Shown: positions 1 through 5,422 of the stretch, piece by piece
Position numbering within the stretch: position 1 is the stretch's first letter
How the letters are laid out: each line of letters starts with the position of its first letter
DNA from: Candidatus Cloacimonadota bacterium
Lineage (GTDB): Bacteria; Cloacimonadota; Cloacimonadia; Cloacimonadales; Cloacimonadaceae
Direction of reading: 5' to 3'
Length of the DNA: 6,943 nt
NCBI GenBank assembly: GCA_016875595.1
Contig: VGPI01000110.1
Coordinates: 1-6,943 of the forward strand
The notes under the pieces: model-generated
What the model was told of the DNA's origin: nothing
The model's input: the letters and a program-made list of their open reading frames with translations, nothing else
Database searches by the model: none
Position numbers and translations under genes: made by a program

Positions 1-578
1 AAGAATACTGGGATACGCGATACATCGCTGCCATGATCAAGGTTATGATTTACCGGCACCGGTATCTCCAACTACTCAATGATGAATTGGCTCTTTATCG
101 GAATGAACTCAGGCTGGTGATCGGTTTACTTGGGATAAGTGCCCAACCCACCGGTTATAAATGGATGGGAGCAGAGCCGGATATGGATGCCCTGAAAGAG
201 GCATTGAGGCAGATCAGACATCGTGAGAAAGCGATCCAGCGAAGTATGTTAGGCGTACATCTTGATGACTATGCCATCACCTTAGATGATAAACCAATGA
301 AGTTCTACGGCTCCCAGGGTCAGAAGCGATTGGCGATTATAGCGATCAAAATGGCTCATGCCCGCCTGATCGACCGGATCACCCATATCCAGCCCATACT
401 GCTGTTTGATGATGTAATGGCTGAATTGGATGATCAAAACATACAACTGGTGAAAGGACTGATCCAGTGTCCCTACCAGGTATTCATCGCGTCCCCCAAC
501 GATAGTATCCGCCGGATGTGGAATGATCTGCCATGTCTCACCATTGATCACCAAGCTATGCACCACAACGGGAGTTAA
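1..578 (+). CDS. recF: RecF, DNA replication and repair ATPase (C-terminal part, 5' end outside window)
   Basis: RecF is an SMC-like ABC ATPase that binds DNA at gaps and, with RecO and RecR, helps load RecA. The reading frame is already open at base 3, so the N-terminus with the Walker A motif lies upstream of the window. The ATG at 33 is internal, because the preceding residues (EYWDTRYIAAM) fit the RecF region before the IYRHRYL helix. Visible landmarks in order are GVHLDD (252-269), at the place of the family's GPHRDD; the ABC signature SQGQ (312-323); Walker B ILLFDD (396-413); and the D-loop segment AELDD (420-434). The TAA stop is at 576-578. GPHRDD is degenerate here (P to V, R to L), but the signature and Walker B are intact, so the protein is probably functional. 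The next gene starts 4 nt later, so the two are likely co-transcribed. The family call is firm. Confidence 0.9.
   Translation, partial: EYWDTRYIAAMIKVMIYRHRYLQLLNDELALYRNELRLVIGLLGISAQPTGYKWMGAEPDMDALKEALRQIRHREKAIQRSMLGVHLDDYAITLDDKPMKFYGSQGQKRLAIIAIKMAHARLIDRITHIQPILLFDDVMAELDDQNIQLVKGLIQCPYQVFIASPNDSIRRMWNDLPCLTIDHQAMHHNGS
570..574 (+). promoter_or_regulatory. Ribosome binding site for the UMF1-type transporter (GTG start)
   Basis: GGGAG lies inside the last codons of recF, 8 nt before the GTG at 583. It supports GTG as the start, which would otherwise be doubtful. The following residues (MKLSKSTIGWMFYDFANSAF) are the standard N-terminus of this transporter family. Confidence 0.6.
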
Positions 579-582
579 GTAA

Positions 583-1854
583 GTGAAACTGAGTAAAAGC
601 ACGATCGGCTGGATGTTTTATGACTTTGCCAATTCTGCCTTTACCACGATCATCGTTTCCGTGGTCTATAGCGTCTATTTTATCAATGTCGTGGTGGATA
701 GTGCGACCAAGGGCTATGGTGAGATGCTCTGGGGTCGGGCGGTTGCCATCTCGATGACGCTGGTGGCGATCACTTCGCCGGTCTTTGGTGCCATTGCCGA
801 TCATTCCCGGGCAAAAAAGCGATTCCTCTTCTTCAACTGCTATATCACCATCATCTTCACCGCGCTGCTGTTTTTTGTCCGTGCCGGCGATATCATGCTG
901 GGGATGATCTTTTTTATCGTGGCGAATTATGGCTTTAATGGCGCCAATGTCTTTTATGACGCTTTTCTGCCCGAGATCACCAGTGATGAGGATATGGGCA
1001 AGGTTTCCGGCTATGGCTGGGCTTTTGGCTATATCGGCGGGCTGATGGCGCTGTCTATCTCGCTGCCGATCATCAATAGTTTTACTAAGACGGGCAATCT
1101 GAATGTCCGTCTCGTCTTTCCGGCGATAGCGCTGCACCTCCTGCTCTTCTCGCTGGTCACTTTCTTCTGGCTGAAGGAGGTCAGGCGTCCTTCCCGGCGG
1201 ACGAACTATTTCCGGGTTGCTTTGCATCGCATTTCCTATTCGGTACAAAACATAGCCCGACTACCGGAATTGTTTCGCTACCTGTTTGCTTATCTGATCT
1301 ACAACACCGGTATCCTGACGGTGATCATTTTTGCCTCCATCTATGGAAATGAACGCTTCGGCATCCATCAGAACCAGATGATCGTCTATTTCATCGTAGC
1401 GCAATTGACCTCATTCATCGGGGCGGCGGTTTTTGGCTGGCTCACAGATGCCACCACGGTGAAGCTCTCACTCAATATATCGATTATGATCTGGGTAATG
1501 GTGATCGCGGCTGCCTTCTTTGCCACCAATGCCTGGCATTATTATATCGCGGTACTGGTGGCTGGTCTGGCAATCGGGAGCAGCCAGGCAAACAGCCGGA
1601 CTATGCTCTCGCAATTGACTCCCAAAAGCAAGCAGGCGGAGTTCTTTGGATTTTATACCTTGACCGGACGGCTGTCCTCAATTATCGGTCCTCTGGTTTA
1701 TGGATACATTGCTCATAAGACGGGTTCGGTTCGCTGGTCGATCCTGTCCCTGCTGCTGTTCTTTATTCTCGGCTGGATCATACTCCAGTTCGTCGATCTG
1801 CGCAAGGGGCTGGACGATGCCCGAATCCAGGAAATCCAACACAACCCAAAGTGA
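583..1854 (+). CDS. MFS transporter, UMF1 / Atg22-like family
   Basis: This is a 423-residue inner-membrane carrier of the major facilitator superfamily. The hallmark WMFYDFANSAF at residues 10-20 is specific to the UMF1/Atg22-like group. Hydrophobic segments run through the whole protein, consistent with about 12 membrane helices. A basic stretch near residue 200 (EVRRPSRRTNYFR) probably forms the central cytoplasmic loop. A second family signature appears near the C-terminus: GSSQANSRTMLSQLTP (332-347), followed by EFFGFY (353-358) and GPLVYG. Yeast Atg22 exports amino acids from the vacuole. The substrate of bacterial members is generally unknown, and the sequence here does not reveal it. 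Translation starts at GTG with a GGGAG site 8 nt upstream. The gene lies 4 nt after recF and 7 nt before the polyamine-binding gene. The family is confident; the substrate is not assigned. Confidence 0.9.
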   Translation: MKLSKSTIGWMFYDFANSAFTTIIVSVVYSVYFINVVVDSATKGYGEMLWGRAVAISMTLVAITSPVFGAIADHSRAKKRFLFFNCYITIIFTALLFFVRAGDIMLGMIFFIVANYGFNGANVFYDAFLPEITSDEDMGKVSGYGWAFGYIGGLMALSISLPIINSFTKTGNLNVRLVFPAIALHLLLFSLVTFFWLKEVRRPSRRTNYFRVALHRISYSVQNIARLPELFRYLFAYLIYNTGILTVIIFASIYGNERFGIHQNQMIVYFIVAQLTSFIGAAVFGWLTDATTVKLSLNISIMIWVMVIAAAFFATNAWHYYIAVLVAGLAIGSSQANSRTMLSQLTPKSKQAEFFGFYTLTGRLSSIIGPLVYGYIAHKTGSVRWSILSLLLFFILGWIILQFVDLRKGLDDARIQEIQHNPK

Positions 1855-1859
1855 GGTAA
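1852..1859 (+). promoter_or_regulatory. Stop/ribosome-binding-site overlap at the transporter-potD junction
   Basis: TGAGGTAA combines the transporter's TGA stop with the Shine-Dalgarno core GAGG, 5 nt before the ATG at 1862. It fixes the potD start, because the frame is open upstream to an ATG at 1700 that lies inside the transporter gene. It also suggests that potD is translated by re-initiation or coupling. Confidence 0.65.
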
Positions 1860-1861
1860 GA

Positions 1862-2920
1862 ATGAAACGCATTATGATCGCACTCATAACGATGGCTTTA
1901 CTGCTCTCGGTTTTCGCATCATGTTCCCGTAAATCCGGTCAAGTTCTCTATATTTTTAACTGGACGGACTATATCGATCCGGATCTGGTCAAGGAATTTG
2001 AGGAATTGCACAACTGCCGGATCATTTACAGCACCTACGGCTCAAATGAGGATATGCTAACCAAGATCGTCAGTTCACGAGAGTCATTTGATCTGGTCTT
2101 TCCCAGTGGGGATCATGTGTCCATCATGAAAGAAAAAGGTCTCCTCGAACCCCTGGACCGATCTAAACTCTCCAATTATGCAAACATCAATCCGCTGGTG
2201 CTGAAGAAAGCCGGCGCTTTCGACCCCGGCAATGAATATGGCGTACCCTATTTCTGGGGTTTGACCGGCTTGATCTACAACAAGACCCACGTCCCGGAAT
2301 CCCTGATCGCCCCCCAGTCCTGGGATTTGATCGGCAATAGCTTCTTCAGCGGCAAGAACAAGATCACCATGCTCGATGATGCCCGGGAGGTGGTGGGAGC
2401 AGCACTTATTTACAACGGCTACGGGGTCAATGACACCAGTGCCGAAGCAATGGCTGCCACGGACAGGACACTGATGGCTTGGGACCGGAATATCACGCAG
2501 TTTGACAGCGATTCCTACAAGAATGAAGTGGCGGACGGCACCACCTGGCTGGCGCAAGCATACAATGGCGACGCCTTGCAACAGATGGAGATGCACGAAC
2601 ATATCGGGTTTTATCTGCCCAAAGAAGGCGCCTCCTTGTGGGTGGACAGCATTGTCATGCTCAAGACCTCGCGCAACAAGGAGCTTGCCTACAAATTCAT
2701 CGACTTCCTGCTGCAGACGGAAAATGCTCTTCGCAATGCTGAATATACCCAGTTTGCCACTCCGGTTCTGACTGCTTTTGAACTATTGGACGAGGAGATC
2801 CGGGAAAACCGGCTGATCTATCCAGAAGACGCCTATTTGGATAAATGTTACGCCATCGAAGCCCTGGGCGACCGGGTCAGGGTCATTGATGCGCTCTTTG
2901 AAAAGATCAAATTGAATTGA
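1862..2920 (+). CDS. potD: Polyamine ABC transporter substrate-binding lipoprotein (PotD-like)
   Basis: This 352-residue protein belongs to the spermidine/putrescine-binding family (E. coli PotD has 348). It would capture polyamines outside the cytoplasmic membrane and deliver them to a PotABC permease. Residues 1-20 form a lipoprotein signal peptide: basic MKR, a hydrophobic core, and FASC with the lipidated Cys at 21. The mature part aligns throughout with PotD: FNWTDY (32-37), IYSTYGSNEDM (55-65), PYFWG (129-133), DDARE (172-176), YNGDAL (234-239) and the PKEGASLWVDS block (253-263). Judged against E. coli PotD, D173, E176, W260 and D262 match amine- or chain-contacting residues, while E. 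coli W229 is replaced by Y234. The PSTYY segment of E. coli is PSGDH here, so ligand preference may differ. No potA, potB or potC lies beside it, which is unusual. The start is set by GAGG 5 nt upstream. Confidence 0.88.
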   Translation: MKRIMIALITMALLLSVFASCSRKSGQVLYIFNWTDYIDPDLVKEFEELHNCRIIYSTYGSNEDMLTKIVSSRESFDLVFPSGDHVSIMKEKGLLEPLDRSKLSNYANINPLVLKKAGAFDPGNEYGVPYFWGLTGLIYNKTHVPESLIAPQSWDLIGNSFFSGKNKITMLDDAREVVGAALIYNGYGVNDTSAEAMAATDRTLMAWDRNITQFDSDSYKNEVADGTTWLAQAYNGDALQQMEMHEHIGFYLPKEGASLWVDSIVMLKTSRNKELAYKFIDFLLQTENALRNAEYTQFATPVLTAFELLDEEIRENRLIYPEDAYLDKCYAIEALGDRVRVIDALFEKIKLN

Positions 2921-2925
2921 GGTAA
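2918..2925 (+). promoter_or_regulatory. Stop/ribosome-binding-site overlap at the potD-aspS junction
   Basis: TGAGGTAA again joins a stop codon (potD TGA) to a GAGG site, here 6 nt before the aspS ATG at 2929. It favours 2929 over the in-frame ATG at 2950, which has no purine-rich site in front of it. The same octamer occurs at the previous junction. Confidence 0.65.
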
Positions 2926-2928
2926 CAT

Positions 2929-4710
2929 ATGCTTGATGCCTTCACCGGTATGGAAAGAACCAATCGCTGCGGCGAGATCGGAATGGACTTGCTCGGTAAG
3001 ACCGTCACACTGATGGGCTGGGTGCATCGCCGACGCGACCTGGGCGGACTGATCTTCGTCGATCTGCGTGATGTCTGTGGCATCGTCCAGATCCTGATCC
3101 CTCCCGAAAATTCCCTTGCCTTTGCCAAAGCGGAAAAGGTACGCAATGAATATGTGATCGCGGTCACCGGCAAGGTCTGTGCCCGCGATCCGCAAAACAT
3201 CAATCCTGATACGCCCACCGGCGGGTTTGAGATCCTTGCCGATCAGCTTTACCTGTTGAACGACACCCCGCCTTTGCCGATCCAGATCAATGCAGCGGCT
3301 CTGGCGGAAGAGGATCTGCGGCTTACCTACCGATATCTGGATCTGCGGCGTAACTACCTGCAGGACATCATCATCAAGCGTTACCACATTGTCCGCACCA
3401 TCCGTGAATACCTTGATAGGCACGATTTCCTGGAGATCGAGACGCCCATCCTGATGAAGAGCACTCCCGAGGGCGCCAGGGACTACTTAGTGCCCAGCCG
3501 GATCTATCCCGGCAAGTTCTTTGCCTTGCCCCAGTCACCCCAGATGTTTAAGCAATTACTGATGATTTCCGGCTTCGACCGTTATTATCAGATCGCCCGC
3601 TGCTTCCGTGATGAAGATCTGAGAGCAGATCGTCAGCCGGAATTCACCCAGCTCGACCTTGAGCTGAGTTTTGTCACTCAGGAACAGATCTTCGCCCTGT
3701 TGGAAGGGCTGTTCCACCATGTCTTCGCCACAGTTTTGAATATTGAACTCCCGATGCCTTTCCCGCGTCTGACCTATCAGGAAGCGATGGATCGCTATGG
3801 CTGCGACAAACCGGACATCCGCTTTGCCCTTGAACTCACCGACCTCACTGAAGTATTGCAAGACAGCGGCTTTCAGGTCTTCCGGCAGGCATTGGACAGC
3901 GGTGGCGTGATCAAATGCCTCTGCGTTTCCCAAGGCGGTCAGCTCAGCCGCAAACAACAGGACGAGCTGGTGGAACTTGCCAGACACAACGGCGCAAAAG
4001 GCGTCGCCTTTGCCAAAGTGGGAGACGGCGGGCTGGAGACCGGCATCAGCAAATACATCCCGGAAGCCACTGCTCAAACGATCATCCGCCAGGTCAATGC
4101 CCAATCCGGCGACTTGATCATCTTCGCTGCTGACCGCTGGTCGATGGTCTGTAAGGTCTTGTCTGCCCTCCGCAACCACCTTGCCCGGATGCTGGATCTC
4201 ATTCCGGAAGATAGTTACAATTTCGTCTGGATCTACGATTTCCCGCTCTTTGCCTACGATGATGAACGCCAGCGTTGGGAACCTGCCCATCACATGTTTA
4301 CCATGCCCAACGTGGATCACATCCCCTGGCTCGACGATCCCGACCGCCTCGGCGACATCCACGGTCAGCTCTATGACCTCGTCTGCAACGGTATGGAACT
4401 CTCCTCCGGCAGTATCCGATGCCACCGCTACGACATCCAGCGCAAGATATTTGAAGTCCTCGGCTTCGAAGAGGAAGACCTGCACCGCCGGTTCGGCTTC
4501 TTCCTCGATGCCTTGAAATACGGAACTCCGCCTCATGGCGGGATCGCTCCCGGGATCGACCGCATCGTTATGATCATGACCAAAGCGGAATCGATCCGCG
4601 ACGTGATCGCTTTTCCCAAGACGCTCAAAGCCACCGACCTCATGACCAGGGCACCCAGTGAGGTCTCGCCGGAGCAATGGAAAGAACTGCATCTCACCCT
4701 TACCGTATAG
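2929..4710 (+). CDS. aspS: Aspartyl-tRNA synthetase, bacterial type
   Basis: This cytoplasmic class IIb synthetase charges tRNA-Asp with aspartate. Its 593 residues match the bacterial length (about 590). The N-terminal OB-fold anticodon-binding domain (about 10-115) includes GWVHRRRDLGGLIFVDLRD. The catalytic core follows, with TPEGARDYLVPSR, QSPQ (202-205), motif 2 RCFRDEDLRADRQPEF (from R224) and motif 3 GGIAPGIDR ending at R545. The bacteria-specific GAD insertion occupies roughly 300-420. Leu38 aligns with E. coli Leu30; a His at this place is typical of non-discriminating enzymes, so a tRNA-Asp-specific enzyme is inferred. The start at 2929 adds seven residues before MERTNRCGE, which is where many AspRS proteins begin, but only 2929 has a good ribosome binding site. 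The 3' end overlaps purN by 34 nt, which suggests translational coupling. Confidence 0.97.
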   Translation: MLDAFTGMERTNRCGEIGMDLLGKTVTLMGWVHRRRDLGGLIFVDLRDVCGIVQILIPPENSLAFAKAEKVRNEYVIAVTGKVCARDPQNINPDTPTGGFEILADQLYLLNDTPPLPIQINAAALAEEDLRLTYRYLDLRRNYLQDIIIKRYHIVRTIREYLDRHDFLEIETPILMKSTPEGARDYLVPSRIYPGKFFALPQSPQMFKQLLMISGFDRYYQIARCFRDEDLRADRQPEFTQLDLELSFVTQEQIFALLEGLFHHVFATVLNIELPMPFPRLTYQEAMDRYGCDKPDIRFALELTDLTEVLQDSGFQVFRQALDSGGVIKCLCVSQGGQLSRKQQDELVELARHNGAKGVAFAKVGDGGLETGISKYIPEATAQTIIRQVNAQSGDLIIFAADRWSMVCKVLSALRNHLARMLDLIPEDSYNFVWIYDFPLFAYDDERQRWEPAHHMFTMPNVDHIPWLDDPDRLGDIHGQLYDLVCNGMELSSGSIRCHRYDIQRKIFEVLGFEEEDLHRRFGFFLDALKYGTPPHGGIAPGIDRIVMIMTKAESIRDVIAFPKTLKATDLMTRAPSEVSPEQWKELHLTLTV

Positions 4711-5399
4711 CCGTTCTGACCAGTGGGATGAGCCGGGGCTCCAATCTCCGCGCCATGGCGCAGGGTTTCATTCGTGATGGACTTCCGGTTGGGATCGCTT
4801 TCTGCGTCGTTACCCGCCGTGATGCACCGGTAACCGATGTCTGCCGTGAGTTTGGCATCCCTTGTTTTCATATCTCCTATAACAGATCAAGCATGGGGGC
4901 GGATGCCATTCCGCCCAGTCAGATAGGTCGCTTTGGGAAAGCGACCCTACGACAAACCGCAGGAGCGGATGCCCTTCCACCCTATTCCGAGACCTTTGAA
5001 AGCGCATTACTTGACCTGATCCGCTCCCATCAAATCGACCTGATCTCCCTCGCCGGTTTCCTCAAACTACTGAGCACATCCTTCATCAGCGCTTGTGCGA
5101 TCCCGATCCTGAATATCCACCCCGCCCTTTTACCCCGCTACGGCGGCAAAGGTATGTATGGCGCCGCCGTGCATCAAGCCGTATTCGAGAGCGGGGACAA
5201 GGTCTCCGGCGCCACGGTGCATCGGGTCAATGAACACTATGACCAGGGACAGATCATCCTCCAGTCAGAGATCGAGATCAGCGATTGTCAGAGTCCGGCT
5301 GAGGTCGCCAGCAGAGTTCAGACCGTTGAGCATCGCATGTATGCCCAAGCCATCTGGCAAGTTTTACGGGATGCCGAACTCCGATTCGGTAAGGACTGA
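4677..5399 (+). CDS. purN: Phosphoribosylglycinamide formyltransferase (GAR transformylase) with a 30-residue in-frame insertion
   Basis: PurN transfers a formyl group from 10-formyl-tetrahydrofolate to GAR, the third step of de novo purine synthesis. The protein has 240 residues (E. coli 212). Catalytic residues are present: N146 and H148 in LNIHPALLP, and D189 in HYDQGQI, matching E. coli N106, H108 and D144. The phosphate-binding loop reads SGMSRGSNL (16-24), two residues longer than E. coli SGNGSNL. Residues 73-102 are extra: the alignment offset to E. coli is 10 at G60 and 40 at L125 of LAGF, with nothing else missing between. This block is encoded by a palindromic repeat element (4893-4982) and falls in the loop before the helix SETFESALLDLI. 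The ATG at 4677 lies inside aspS; no other start precedes the first strand (RIAVLTSG). GGAG is only 2 nt upstream, so coupling to aspS translation is likely. Confidence 0.93.
   Translation: MERTASHPYRIAVLTSGMSRGSNLRAMAQGFIRDGLPVGIAFCVVTRRDAPVTDVCREFGIPCFHISYNRSSMGADAIPPSQIGRFGKATLRQTAGADALPPYSETFESALLDLIRSHQIDLISLAGFLKLLSTSFISACAIPILNIHPALLPRYGGKGMYGAAVHQAVFESGDKVSGATVHRVNEHYDQGQIILQSEIEISDCQSPAEVASRVQTVEHRMYAQAIWQVLRDAELRFGKD
4893..4982 (+). repeat. In-frame palindromic repeat insertion in purN (hairpins A-B-A')
   Basis: This 90-nt block encodes exactly the 30 residues (73-102) that E. coli PurN lacks. It contains three hairpins. A (4897-4916) is a perfect 7-bp stem, GGGCGGA/TCCGCCC, with a 6-nt loop. 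B (4924-4949) is an 11-bp stem, TAGGTCGCTTT/AAAGCGACCCTA, with one bulged C and a GGG loop. A' (4962-4982) resembles A with a weaker stem. A (4896-4916) and A' match at 18 of 21 positions in direct orientation, 66 nt apart, and read GADAIPP and GADALPP. B recurs in mtaB. I infer a mobile or spreading palindromic element; I do not recognise the family. Confidence 0.8.
4924..4949 (+). repeat. Palindromic repeat core B, copy 1 (in purN)
   Basis: The stem TAGGTCGCTTT/AAAGCGACCCTA has one bulged C on the 3' arm and a GGG loop. It reads IGRFGKATL in the purN frame. The 26 nt at 4923-4948 match the reverse complement of 6662-6687 at 23 positions, with both stem arms and the bulge conserved. Confidence 0.8.
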
Positions 5400-5417
5400 C
5401 CGGCCATCCCTGTCCTT
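5391..5417 (+). other. Inverted repeat spanning the purN stop, just before mtaB
   Basis: AAGGAC (5391-5396) in the last purN codons can pair with GTCCTT (5412-5417), leaving a 15-nt loop that contains the TGA stop. The ATG of mtaB begins 5 nt after the stem. No T-run follows, so it is not an intrinsic terminator. The only Shine-Dalgarno-like sequence in the gap (AAGGA) lies within the 5' arm. A role in mtaB translation is possible, but a 6-bp stem can occur by chance. Confidence 0.3.
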
Positions 5418-5422
5418 GACTT

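Noticed and set aside
556..1248. Minus-strand open frame opposite the MFS gene
   Set aside because: The product is highly charged and low in complexity, typical of the antisense of membrane-protein codons. The + strand gene is certain.
1700..1861. Upstream extension of the potD frame to the ATG at 1700
   Set aside because: It lies inside the transporter gene and would bury the lipoprotein signal peptide. GAGG before 1862 marks the real start.
2950..2952. Alternative aspS start at the second ATG
   Set aside because: It would give a more typical N-terminus (MERTNRCGE), but no ribosome binding site precedes it, while 2929 has GAGG at 6 nt. It is not fully excluded.
3031..3042. GCGACCTGG in aspS as another copy of the palindromic core
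   Set aside because: It encodes the conserved RDLG of AspRS and has no opposing arm, so it is ordinary coding sequence.
3556..4692. Long open frame on the minus strand opposite aspS (378 codons)
   Set aside because: It lies wholly within a clear AspRS gene, and its translation shows no recognisable domain. Long antisense frames are expected from this codon bias.
5416..5421. TTGACT before mtaB as a -35 promoter box
   Set aside because: No acceptable -10 sequence lies 16-18 nt downstream, and a promoter there would place the transcript start inside mtaB.
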